From Flavobacteriales bacterium (GTDB lineage Bacteria > Bacteroidota > Bacteroidia > CAIKAF01), in the NCBI GenBank assembly GCA_018401695.1, contig JAGYKD010000002.1:364636-428635 (forward strand): a stretch of 64,000 nucleotides of DNA, given 5' to 3'. A program made the position numbers and the translations under genes. Of this stretch, positions 1-7,463 are shown in pieces. Every line of letters starts with the position of its first letter. Positions within the stretch are counted from its first letter, which is position 1. Under the pieces are notes generated by a model, which ran no database searches, was not told where the DNA came from, and worked only from the letters and a program-made list of their open reading frames with translations.

Positions 1-1
1 A

Positions 2-442
2 AGATATGTAAGTGATTGGATAATTAAAAAAAAGTTTGGCTGGTACTATGTTCCTAGATACCAAGAGGAAAAGCCTTTGCTGTACTATGAGTACATGGGC
101 ATTAACTCCCAAACACCTCAACCATTTCTAAGAGAACCTCCCTTTACAAGCGGTTTCAAGAATAAATACTTGATAGACCATGTTTTTTTCTTCAATGGTG
201 CTTGGTTAGTTGAGGGGTACTTAAGTAAAAAAGTTGCGGACAGTAGTGTTATTGTGATTTTCAATTTTTCTTCATTAGGTGTTCTTGACAGCCCAATTTA
301 CTATCCGCCATGTAGACTTTGCATAAGAAGTATAAGATATAAAAAGGATTTTGGAATTATTAGTTTTAAGGCAAATACAAGAGATTGTGGGTACTTTGTT
401 TTGGATGAGAAAAACAGTTACAATTGGAAACTTGAAAACTAA
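2..442 (+). CDS. Hypothetical protein, 5' truncated; likely partner of an RHS tip upstream of the window
   Basis: The frame is open from base 2 of the window, so the gene begins outside it; 146 codons are visible. I recognise no domain. The residues are rich in Tyr, Phe and Lys and the DNA is AT-rich, unlike the core genes. It ends 9 nt before repeat R1, just as the small genes at 2148 and 4871 end shortly before R2 and R3, and both of those follow RHS tips. By position I infer that it is the third member of this set of small partner (possibly immunity) genes, with its RHS tip lying upstream of base 1. Function is unknown. Confidence 0.6.
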   Translation, partial: RYVSDWIIKKKFGWYYVPRYQEEKPLLYYEYMGINSQTPQPFLREPPFTSGFKNKYLIDHVFFFNGAWLVEGYLSKKVADSSVIVIFNFSSLGVLDSPIYYPPCRLCIRSIRYKKDFGIISFKANTRDCGYFVLDEKNSYNWKLEN

Positions 443-451
443 TTATAGCCG

Positions 452-537
452 GGCGGCATCGACAGCTTTCTAGGGCGGCACCCACAGCTTTCTCAGAAAA
501 GGCCTACGAATTTTCGTAAGGGCTTGTGGGTGTTGGT
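452..537 (+). repeat. Hairpin repeat R, copy 1 (R1)
   Basis: First of six direct copies of a ~65 bp element. The head (GGCGGCA..CACAGCTTTCT) is partly duplicated here at 452-471 and 474-491. The outer arms CACCCACA (479-486) and TGTGGGTG (525-532) are perfectly complementary, and the apex contains TACGAA-TT-TTCGTA (505-518). The copy lies 9 nt after the preceding stop codon. Confidence 0.8.
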
Positions 538-550
538 TTGGGGCGTGGAG

Positions 551-600
551 CAGACCATATACAGAGTAAGTTTGAGAGTGATAGCGGAGGGTGATTTTTC
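551..600 (+). repeat. Dispersed motif S (copy 1)
   Basis: A block around ACAGAGTAAGTTTGAGAGTG follows R1 and recurs after R2 (3250-3300). Looser forms occur at 6320-6368, 7280-7330, 8129-8170, 8549-8590 and 9857-9945. It often begins with CCCCGGACCAA and precedes either the RHS leader or a palindromic array. Its function is unknown. Confidence 0.6.
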
Positions 601-744
601 CTGCATTTTCCAAGCCTATATGAGTATCTATATTTTGAAGATCTGGGAGCCCCCGCCCCGTGAACAAGTTACGGAATCCCACACGGGGAGTCGTGAATTA
701 AACGTTTATAAACGGATAGTCTTGAGATTTTTCTAACTTGAGGT

Positions 745-2142
745 ATGCAATCGCCCAACCGCACCAAAAACACCGCAGCATCCAGCGGAATTTGCTTTTC
801 AAGGGAAGACAAGGCGGTGGCGTGGCTTGGGCCCGCAGCATACTGGAGGTATGTGAGGAGTCCAAGGCGAGGCACCAACGCAGTATTGCCGCCAGAAAAC
901 AAATTTCGCCCTTTGGGGAGCCATGAACGGAAACATGTCGAACTGTTGGGCGCAGGTTTCTCGCCGATAACGGCCCGTGCCGGGATTTATGGCCTGGAGC
1001 GTGGGGACAAGCGGTATGAGTTGAGCAATCATTTGGGGAATGTGTTGGCGGTGGTGAGCGATCGTCGGGCGAAGGCGTCTTGTGCGGATACGCTGGTGCG
1101 TGGGTATTGGGCGGATGTGTTGAGTACGAGTGATTATTATCCTTTTGGGATGGGGATGGTTGAGCGGGGGGATGATGGGGGGTATCGGTATGGGTTTAAT
1201 GGCAAAGAGAAAGATGGCGAAGGCATGGGCGGCGGCGGCTCAACCTATGATTATGGGTTTAGGATTTATAACCCTGGGTTGGGTAAGTTTTTGAGTGTGG
1301 ATCCGTTGACTACAAGTTTTCCATACCTAACCCCTTTCCAGTTTAGTTCAAATTCTCCTATTTCATCTGTTGACTTAGATGGTTTGGAGACGCTAAACTA
1401 CAGAAAGCTTCAATTGGATAAACAGAAGGGGAAGGTACTCGTAGAAATATACATAAGACCATACTCTAAAATTAATGATAACAATTACAAATGGTTGGTC
1501 ATAGATGTCACAAATCAAGACAAGGGTGAATACATTGAGCTAATTCAATTCCCATATGCTGAATTAAATGAAATTTTCAGATTACCTCATAATCAACATA
1601 CCATAAATGCAAGAGATGTTTTTTCTAACTCATATTTATTGAATGAAAAAACAGAGTTTTATTCTTTTGTTCTACTGTTGAGTGATTTGGCAAATGTAGA
1701 TGTAGTAATCAAGGAGTATACAGCAAATAATATTTACAATGAAGATGACCCAAATAATCCAGGAGCTGCATTCAGGCGAATTGTTTTATGGGTTTCAGAT
1801 GATGCTGCACTTCCTCCTCCGCCTCCTGTAGTTGGACAGTCTTATAATATTTCACCCAAAAGAGGTAGGTTAGATGACCCCGGCAATAAGAATGAAATAA
1901 TGACACAAGTTGATGACTTAATTGCGCAAACCACGAATTCCATGAGGAAAGATTTCAATATTGATAGTCAACAAATAACACATGTTAACTTGGATATTGA
2001 TGAGTCTATTATGAGCATTTACGGTTCTGAAGTTAATTCTAAGCTCAAGAAGGCTTTTCCAAATGCAAATATTTCTATAACTGAAAGACCAACAGAAGGA
2101 GGTACCGAGGGTTATCCTGCAACCTTAACAATTAGTAAATAA
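745..2142 (+). CDS. Displaced RHS tip 1: RHS-associated core fragment with a variable C-terminal domain
   Basis: This 465-aa frame lacks the long YD-repeat shell of full RHS proteins. Residues ~1-55 translate repeat P. An RHS-type segment (RYELSNHLGNVLAVVSDRR) begins near residue 90, followed by the core-domain hallmarks DYYPFGMGM, YRYGFNGKEKDGE, and YNPGLGKFLSVDP ending in VDLDGLE. The remaining ~250 residues are AT-rich variable sequence with a Pro run (PPPPP) and no toxin domain I recognise. The start at 745 is shared with the paralogous frame at 3445 and lies just after TAACTTGAGGT, but the true start is uncertain. A 335-aa secreted partner follows after 5 nt. I infer a silent or donor RHS toxin tip; expression as a free protein is possible. 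Loss of the N-terminal shell is the main oddity. Confidence 0.75.
   Translation: MQSPNRTKNTAASSGICFSREDKAVAWLGPAAYWRYVRSPRRGTNAVLPPENKFRPLGSHERKHVELLGAGFSPITARAGIYGLERGDKRYELSNHLGNVLAVVSDRRAKASCADTLVRGYWADVLSTSDYYPFGMGMVERGDDGGYRYGFNGKEKDGEGMGGGGSTYDYGFRIYNPGLGKFLSVDPLTTSFPYLTPFQFSSNSPISSVDLDGLETLNYRKLQLDKQKGKVLVEIYIRPYSKINDNNYKWLVIDVTNQDKGEYIELIQFPYAELNEIFRLPHNQHTINARDVFSNSYLLNEKTEFYSFVLLLSDLANVDVVIKEYTANNIYNEDDPNNPGAAFRRIVLWVSDDAALPPPPPVVGQSYNISPKRGRLDDPGNKNEIMTQVDDLIAQTTNSMRKDFNIDSQQITHVNLDIDESIMSIYGSEVNSKLKKAFPNANISITERPTEGGTEGYPATLTISK
786..908 (+). repeat. Palindromic element P, copy A
   Basis: This 123-bp imperfect palindrome has end arms CGGAATTTGCTTTTC (786-800) and GAAAACAAATTTCG (895-908), which pair with one G-T and one mismatch. 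Inside are GGCGG against CCGCC, GCGT-GG against CC-A-ACGC, and an apical CATAC..GTATG hairpin. Its length is a multiple of three and it is open on both strands, so the RHS frame reads straight through it. Confidence 0.75.
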
Positions 2143-2147
2143 TTATT

Positions 2148-3155
2148 ATGCTAGTCATACTTTTAAGCATTCTATTTCTTTTATTTACTTTGAACAGTTT
2201 TAGTCAAGAGACAATTCTTTTGGATATAGAGAGATTGGCAACTGAAGATCCGGAGCAAGAAAACTTTACGGTTAGCTTTGAATTAACGGATACTAGCAGT
2301 TCTCTTACGTGGTTTACTTTGAGCGGAAGCTTATGTAGCGGTCTTTTATGCAAGGAGTTAAGTGTTATTAGAGCTGGGGATACTTTATTTTCTTTATTTT
2401 ATAATAAATCCATCTTGGATAGTACTCAAGTATATGATAATAAATTGATTTCGAGTGAGGGGAGAACATATCTTTTGAATAATTTCCATAACGATTACTC
2501 CCCTAGTCATTGTTATTTTCCTCCAATAGACTCTTTTTCAAATGCACACAATACTCTTGTAAGGCGAAATGTTGAAATTGATTCTTTAGAAAGGATTTTA
2601 AGAGTTCCGAGCAAAATTCAGCGTACAGATAGTTTGGTACTGTCTCAGATGTTTTGCAACGGTTGGGATATTAAAGGTAAATTCTACCCCTACAAAAGAA
2701 AAATGGCAGCAGAATATTGGGAAAAATTTGTTATAAATTTGAAAGCAAGTAAAGTTGCAGGTTTTTTTATAGTGTTCGAGGTGGTTTATTGGAATAATGG
2801 AGCAAACTTTTCCTATTTTCCTTACAGAATATATCCAATTCTTGAGAATTGGGACTCTATTCCAGAGTCTTTTTGGGGGTTCGAGTTTTCATTATTTTAT
2901 ATCCAAACAAATTTTCCTGAGTTTTATAGTAAAATACTTGATTGGGATATTTTTGACCCGAGCGAAGAAATAGCAGTGTTAGGAATTGGTTCATTGTGTG
3001 AAAAAGAAAATTTTATGCAAAAGCAGTCAGATATGAATTTCAGGGCATTTTCTAAGTTGCAGATTGAGTTGGTAGCTTCTCTCTTCATTAGGGATTGGTT
3101 CTGCAATGTCCGTTACACTGACCCTAATTCATTTTTTAATCAGTTAAAGAAATAG
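2148..3155 (+). CDS. Secreted hypothetical protein, partner of RHS tip 1
   Basis: This 335-aa protein has an N-terminal signal peptide (MLVILLSILFLLFTLNSFSQ, likely cleaved near SFSQ-E). The mature part is rich in Ser, Phe, Tyr and Asp with several Cys, and I recognise no domain. The gene starts 5 nt after the RHS tip stop and is equally AT-rich, so the two probably travel and are transcribed together. In RHS polymorphic-toxin loci the gene directly after the tip is usually immunity; here that is an inference from position. It is larger than most immunity proteins, and the signal peptide implies an action in the periplasm or at the surface. Confidence 0.7.
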   Translation: MLVILLSILFLLFTLNSFSQETILLDIERLATEDPEQENFTVSFELTDTSSSLTWFTLSGSLCSGLLCKELSVIRAGDTLFSLFYNKSILDSTQVYDNKLISSEGRTYLLNNFHNDYSPSHCYFPPIDSFSNAHNTLVRRNVEIDSLERILRVPSKIQRTDSLVLSQMFCNGWDIKGKFYPYKRKMAAEYWEKFVINLKASKVAGFFIVFEVVYWNNGANFSYFPYRIYPILENWDSIPESFWGFEFSLFYIQTNFPEFYSKILDWDIFDPSEEIAVLGIGSLCEKENFMQKQSDMNFRAFSKLQIELVASLFIRDWFCNVRYTDPNSFFNQLKK

Positions 3156-3173
3156 TCGTTATTGGACGACACG

Positions 3174-3240
3174 GGGCGGCATCCACAGCTTTCTCAGAAA
3201 AGGCCTACGAATTTTCGTAATGGCTTGTTATTTTGGGTTT
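3174..3240 (+). repeat. Hairpin repeat R, copy 2 (R2)
   Basis: Same head and apex as R1 (GGCGGCATCCACAGCTTTCT, then TACGAA-TT-TTCGTA), but the right outer arm is degenerate (TTGTTATTTTG). It lies 18 nt after the stop at 3155 and opens the second copy of the RHS leader. The leader at 3174-3595 closely matches 472-890. Confidence 0.8.
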
Positions 3241-3444
3241 TGGGGCGTCCCCGGACCAAAACAGAGTGAGTTTGAGAGTGATAGCGGAGGGTGATTTTTC
3301 CTGAATTTTCCAAGCCTATAAGAGCATTTATATTTTGAAGATCTGGGAGCCCCCGCCCCGTGGACAAGTTACGGAATCCTATACCGGTAGCCGTAAATTA
3401 AACGTTTATAAACGGATAGTCTTGAGATTTTTCTAACTTGAGGT

Positions 3445-4863
3445 ATGCAATGGGCCGTCCAGACCAAGAACAATAAAGCATCCGATGGAATTTGCTTTTC
3501 AAGGGAAGACAAGGCGGTGACATGGCTTGGGCCCGCAGCATACTGGAAGTATGTGAGGAGTCCAAGGCGAGGCACCAACGCAGTATTCCACCGAAGCTGT
3601 ACGTTCGGGGCTGCAAGCACGCCAGAAAACAGGTTTCGCAATTGTTTTGGAAGAACAAACTCCAAAGAATCCAGCGGAATTTGCTTTTCAAGGGAAGGCA
3701 AGGCGGTGGCTTGGCTTGGGCCCGCAGCATACTGGAGGTATGTGAGGAGTCCAAGGCGAGGCACCAACGCAGTATGCCCGCCAGAAAACAAATTCCGCAG
3801 CGGGTATTGGGCGGATGTGGTGAGTACTACGGATTATTATCCGTTTGGGATGGGGATGGTTGAACGGGGGGATGATGGGAGGTATCGGTATGGGTTTAAT
3901 GGGCAGGAGCGGGATGATGAGGTTGCGGGAGCCGGGAATTCGTATACCGCTGAGTTTTGGCAGTATGATAGTAGGTTGGGGAGAAGGTGGAATGTGGATC
4001 CAGTGGTCAAATCCTATGCATCAAATTACTCGGTTTTTAGTAATAATCCACTGACAATGGTGGATCCAGATGGAGCAGCGGATTTTTATAATGAAGCTGG
4101 AGTAAAAGTTGGAACAGATGGGAATCCGGATGGGATTATTTATATACTGACTTCAGAAGCTGATATAAAAAAGGCTATGCATTCCTATTATGGAAAAGGA
4201 ATTATGGGTTTTTTCCGTCAATTATTTGGAACAAAAGGCAGAGGAACCATCCAAAGGGATGCATTTAACGGCGATGTATATGTACTTCCTCCTCCAGTAG
4301 TAAGACAGGCCATGCTTGATGCGGTTGATGCGTCTAACGGCCCCTCCGGCTTAGACGAAGATGGAGGATTCCATGAAGAGGGTGGATATTGGGGGTTAGA
4401 TAAAAATGGGAATATGGTAGTAGTTCCAGCAAAGCCGGGTAGTTGGGTGGATCCAAGTAATGAGGGCGCTAGGGCTCAAATTAATGTCTTTGATGCAGTG
4501 GATAAAGAGCTAGCAGCATCAGTGGTCACGATATTAGGGACATACCATGTCCATCCAAGTGGAAAGTTGGCTATTGCAGTGAAAGCAAACAATGAAACTT
4601 CTAACGTTACTTCTATAGGATTCCAAGGTGAACCAACTTCATATAATGCATTTGATCAGCATCCATCACGCACCGACGTGAAAAGGGCAGGAGAAAGGAA
4701 TCTTGAGAACAACTTTGTATTGGGAGCCAGAAACGGAAGTATTTATATTTACGGTTCAGAAGGTGAAAACACGAGACAAAGTCGTGATATAAGTGAAAAT
4801 TCATATAACTCCCATAAAGCAACTTCCCCTATCGAAAGATTTAAAGAATTGACTCCAGAATAG
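3445..4863 (+). CDS. Displaced RHS tip 2 with a JAB/JAMM-like metallopeptidase domain
   Basis: This 472-aa frame has the same start context as tip 1. Residues ~1-118 translate two P elements and a spacer. RHS core motifs follow (DYYPFGMGM, YRYGFNGQERDDE, RLGRRWNVDP, NNPLTMVDPDG). The C-terminal ~250 residues are unrelated to tip 1. They carry a JAMM-like metal-site pattern: a candidate catalytic Glu at 311/312 (HEEGGYWG), H368-V-H370-P and S408-R-T-D411, then FVLGARNGSIYIYGSEG. Similar HxHP..SxxD endings are known in RHS-linked JAB domains. The spacing between HxHP and SxxD (~36 residues) exceeds the canonical JAMM spacing, which suggests an insertion. I infer a peptidase or isopeptidase effector tip; substrate unknown. 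The tip is detached from its RHS shell. Confidence 0.75.
   Translation: MQWAVQTKNNKASDGICFSREDKAVTWLGPAAYWKYVRSPRRGTNAVFHRSCTFGAASTPENRFRNCFGRTNSKESSGICFSREGKAVAWLGPAAYWRYVRSPRRGTNAVCPPENKFRSGYWADVVSTTDYYPFGMGMVERGDDGRYRYGFNGQERDDEVAGAGNSYTAEFWQYDSRLGRRWNVDPVVKSYASNYSVFSNNPLTMVDPDGAADFYNEAGVKVGTDGNPDGIIYILTSEADIKKAMHSYYGKGIMGFFRQLFGTKGRGTIQRDAFNGDVYVLPPPVVRQAMLDAVDASNGPSGLDEDGGFHEEGGYWGLDKNGNMVVVPAKPGSWVDPSNEGARAQINVFDAVDKELAASVVTILGTYHVHPSGKLAIAVKANNETSNVTSIGFQGEPTSYNAFDQHPSRTDVKRAGERNLENNFVLGARNGSIYIYGSEGENTRQSRDISENSYNSHKATSPIERFKELTPE
3486..3638 (+). repeat. Palindromic element P, copy B
   Basis: Same arms as copy A, with an inserted ~35 bp (around 3588-3622) before the right arm GAAAACAGGTTTCG. 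It is separated from copy C by a 36-bp spacer. The frame of the RHS tip stays open through both copies. Confidence 0.7.
3675..3797 (+). repeat. Palindromic element P, copy C
   Basis: A 123-bp copy of the same length as copy A and nearly identical to it, with arms at 3675-3689 and 3784-3797. It joins the RHS core at GCGGGTATTGGGCGGATG, the segment also found at 1099-1116 in tip 1. Confidence 0.75.
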
Positions 4864-4870
4864 AAGTGTG

Positions 4871-5323
4871 ATGTGTAAAGAGATATTAATAGCTTTCTTT
4901 TTGATTAACCAGTTTGCTTTTAATTCTTGTTTAGGACAAAAGCAGAAAGATTTGCTAGTTTATTTCGGAGGAGAAATTGAGGATTACAGATTTGGGTGCG
5001 AGGTCAAGGACTTTTATTTGATTGATAGTGTTGGAGAAGAAATTCGACCTGCTTTGTACACAAATGGTTTCAAAATACCTCCATTGGATACTGGATTTTA
5101 CAATGTATGTTTTGTACTTCAAAGGAACACTTTTTGCTTTTATGAAATGAGTTTGTATTCAATCACTAATGGTGCTTGGAGGTTTTCTATTTACACAAAA
5201 CCTTTCAAGGGCGTTGATCCATCTTTAGTTATAGACAGGCCAAAAACATTTAAAACAATGATTATGCTAAATTTTTCGGGGATGATTCAATATAGGTTTT
5301 TAAAACAAAGGTTTAAGCCATAG
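4871..5323 (+). CDS. Secreted hypothetical protein, partner of the JAB-type RHS tip
   Basis: This 150-aa protein has a signal peptide (MCKEILIAFFLINQFAFNSC, then LGQ). The Cys in NSCLG could also be a lipidation site, although the lipobox is poor. A GTG lies one codon upstream of the chosen ATG. The gene starts 7 nt after the RHS tip stop. The mature domain has a YFGGEIEDYRFG segment and predicted beta strands; I recognise no family. Like the other small genes here it is AT-rich and ends 9 nt before an R repeat. I infer a partner or immunity role from position only. Confidence 0.7.
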   Translation: MCKEILIAFFLINQFAFNSCLGQKQKDLLVYFGGEIEDYRFGCEVKDFYLIDSVGEEIRPALYTNGFKIPPLDTGFYNVCFVLQRNTFCFYEMSLYSITNGAWRFSIYTKPFKGVDPSLVIDRPKTFKTMIMLNFSGMIQYRFLKQRFKP

Positions 5324-5332
5324 GTTTTGCAT

Positions 5333-5400
5333 GGCGGCATCCACAGCTTTCTCAGAAACCCCGACGAATTTTCGTAAAGCCTTGAGGCTGTTGGTATTCG
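5333..5400 (+). repeat. Hairpin repeat R, copy 3 (R3)
   Basis: Head GGCGGCATCCACAGCTTTCT, apex GACGAA-TT-TTCGTA, tail CTGTTGGTATTCG. It lies 9 nt after the stop at 5323. Confidence 0.8.
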
Positions 5401-5502
5401 TAAATTTTTATTGTTTTGGGTTGGTTTTGGGAGTAAATGGAAATTTGGTGAGGAGCAGAAGGGAAGGTTAGAATTTACCGGTTTTTAATTTTGTGTTAAG
5501 GG

Positions 5503-5814
5503 TTATGGCAAATTTTTTATTCTCTTTGACCACTTTTCGGGGTTTATTGATGTGTGGAATACTGCCCTTAAAATGACCGATTTTAAACTCTCATCCACTG
5601 TAAAATGAAGCATAAACGGAAATTTTTTCATAGGTAAGCATCGTACATTATCGTAACGGATGTTAAAGAAGGGATGTTTTTCTAAAACAAGTAAGTGCTT
5701 ATTTAAACTTTCTTCAAATCTTTTTCCTAAACCTATTTCTTGCTCTTCATAATAGTCAATAGCCTGTTGGATGTCTTTAATAGCTTCAGGATCAATGAAA
5801 ATACTGAAAGTCAT
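5503..5814 (-). CDS. ParE/RelE-superfamily toxin
   Basis: This 103-aa protein has the small-toxin fold pattern: an N-terminal helix pair (AIKDIQQAIDYYEEQEIGLGKRFEESLNKHL), then a strand segment (PFFNIRYDNVRCLPMKKFPFMLHF) and a C-terminal strand (KSVILRAVFHTSINPEKW). ParE-type toxins of this shape act on gyrase and RelE types on ribosome-bound mRNA; the sequence does not settle which. It overlaps the upstream antitoxin gene by 4 nt (ATGA), the usual translational coupling. It runs opposite to the RHS modules. Confidence 0.8.
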   Translation of the reverse strand: MTFSIFIDPEAIKDIQQAIDYYEEQEIGLGKRFEESLNKHLLVLEKHPFFNIRYDNVRCLPMKKFPFMLHFTVDESLKSVILRAVFHTSINPEKWSKRIKNLP

Positions 5815-6026
5815 TTTAAAGGGTTTTCTTTAAAAATAAAATGCTTTCTGGCATCCTCCCATGGAACCATTTTATCCGTTTCCGTAGTGCTGATTCTTCT
5901 GCGAACCTCAGCTTTATGCTGCTCCGTAATGTTTGTTTGTTCAGAAACTTCAATCCCAAGTTGATTCATAAGTTCCAACACAAAACTTAATTTATTCTCC
6001 GGTATTCTTATTGTTAGCTCTTTCAT
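5811..6026 (-). CDS. Antitoxin of the ParE/RelE-like module
   Basis: This 71-aa protein begins MKELTIRIPENKLSFVLELM, a short beta strand plus helix typical of DNA-binding or dimerising antitoxin N-termini. A charged, flexible C-terminal half (VRRRISTTETDKMVPWEDARKHF) would wrap the toxin. It is the first gene of the two-gene unit and probably autoregulates it. The family assignment rests mainly on context and size. Confidence 0.7.
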   Translation of the reverse strand: MKELTIRIPENKLSFVLELMNQLGIEVSEQTNITEQHKAEVRRRISTTETDKMVPWEDARKHFIFKENPLK

Positions 6027-6448
6027 AATATTCTAAAAAGTAGTTTTATAACCATTATTTGACTTATTAGCTCTCAAGCCTTCTGATATGTCAAATACTT
6101 TGTGGGTATTTCAAATTTAGTCAATTTAAATAGATTCTAAAAATGTCTGATTATTCGGTAAACAGACCTCAACCACCGTCTAAGCCAATGCCATGTCCAC
6201 CCATGGTCAATGGGTAAAAATGTATTCACCCTAGGGGCAAAATGGTCAAATGGGTTCCCGTAGCGACGGATTGGCACGCGTTGCTACGGTTAATAATTAT
6301 TATTTAGGTAAATATGAGCCCCCGGAAAATCAGCGTGGGTTTGGGAGTGAGAGTGACGAGAATGAGGAGAAGATGCCGTAGTAGCGACGCATTGCCATGC
6401 GTCGCAGAGCGAAGGATTCCTCTAAGTTTTGTGATCTTGATAGAATGC
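6027..6448. other. Non-coding stretch with degenerate palindromes
   Basis: No credible gene is visible. It holds a decayed GTAGC..GCTAC palindrome (6260-6287), an S-like block (6320-6368) and one copy of the GCGACGCAT..ATGCGTCGC palindrome (6384-6405). A 24-codon Pro-rich frame (6143-6217) is too short to support. Confidence 0.6.
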
Positions 6449-6613
6449 GGCCCCCGGCCAGGAGGAGGACCGCCCGAAGCGCAGGCGGTAGGGCAAAGGC
6501 CAGCGAGGATTCCGAACCTTAGAGAGGAACCCGGAGCGTCCTGCGCCCTCGGCTGCGGGAGGGAGTCCGGAACCAAGGCCGGATAGAATAGTAAAGTGTC
6601 CTATGGGCAAGGC
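6449..6613 (+). repeat. 165-bp structured repeat, copy 1 (E7a)
   Basis: It matches 10042-10206 over 165 bp with no length change. It contains nested complementary segments (GGGCAAAGGCC against GGCCTGCGCCC in copy 2) around AGCGAGGA..CCCGGAGC. That apical motif is shared with the gene-terminal E elements at 38.4 and 54.6 kb. No ORF on either strand looks real. Confidence 0.75.
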
Positions 6614-6668
6614 CCCAAGACAGCAAGAGGGTAGGGACGCATTGCCATGCGTCCCAGCAAGAGTAGCG

Positions 6669-7213
6669 ACGCATTGCCATGCGTCGTCATAAGCGCATGG
6701 CCATGCGTCGTCATAAGCGCATTGCCATGCGTCGTCATAAGCGCATGGCCATGCGTCGTCATAAGCGCATTGCCATGCGTCGTCATAAGCGCATGGCCAT
6801 GCGTCGTCATAAGCGCATTGCCATGCGTCGTCATAAGCGCATGGCCATGCGTCGTCATAAGCGCATTGCCATGCGTCGTCATAAGCGCATGGCCATGCGT
6901 CGTCATAAGCGCATTGCCATGCGTCGTCATAAGCGCATGGCCATGCGTCGTCATAAGCGCATTGCCATGCGTCGTCATAAGCGCATTGCCATGCGTCGTC
7001 ATAAGCGCATTGCCATGCGTCGTCATAAGCGCATTGCCATGCGTCGTCATAAGCGCATTGCCATGCGTCGTCATAAGCGCATTGCCATGCGTCGTCATAA
7101 GCGCATTGCCATGCGTCGTCATAAGCGCATTGCCATGCGTCGTCATAAGCGCATTGCCATGCGTCGCCCTAAGCGCATGGCCATGCGTCGTCATAAGCGC
7201 ATTGCCATGCGTC
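6669..7213 (+). repeat. Tandem array of 24-bp palindromic units
   Basis: About 22 full units plus a partial unit, in strict 24-bp register. Each unit holds CGCATGGCCATGCG (perfect palindrome) or CGCATTGCCATGCG, followed by TCGTCATAAG. From 6693 the two variants alternate for about 12 units, giving a 48-bp higher-order period; then nine uniform TTG units follow; a variant unit (TCGCCCTAAG) sits near the end. Because 24 is divisible by three, long spurious ORFs exist on both strands. Confidence 0.9.
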
Positions 7214-7420
7214 CCGGCAAGAGTTTTAAACAAGAGCAACAGGGTTTGTAGCGGAAAATCATCATGATGCGCCAATATCCCCCCCGGAATAGAGCGATTT
7301 TGAGCGTGATAGCGATAAGTGATTTTTTTCTGGAAACGCCTGAGCCAACAAGAGTTTCTATGCATTGGAAATTGGCCAGCCTCCTCAAGGTTCAATCCAA
7401 GGGTTAGGCGAAACAATTAA

Positions 7421-7451
7421 TACTTAATTACGTACTTAATTAGTAATTTTG
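7421..7451 (+). promoter_or_regulatory. yefM-yoeB promoter and probable operator
   Basis: Two direct TACTTAATTA boxes (7421-7430 and 7433-7442) lie immediately upstream of, and touching, a -7 box TAATTTTG (7444-7451). The start codon follows 12 nt later. The arrangement suits autorepression by the antitoxin; the operator role is inferred. Confidence 0.55.
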
Positions 7452-7463
7452 AAAAAATGAAGC

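Noticed and set aside
669-902. Minus-strand ORFs over P elements (also 3369-3791)
   Set aside because: Both strands of P are open because it is palindromic; the plus-strand frame continues into the RHS core while the minus frames lead nowhere.
6143-6217. 24-codon Pro-rich ORF
   Set aside because: No promoter box, no partner and no recognisable motif; too short to support.
6601-7416. Long minus-strand ORF (271 codons) and two plus-strand ORFs across the 24-bp array
   Set aside because: The unit length is a multiple of three, so open frames arise on both strands; the products are pure repeat with no conserved ends.
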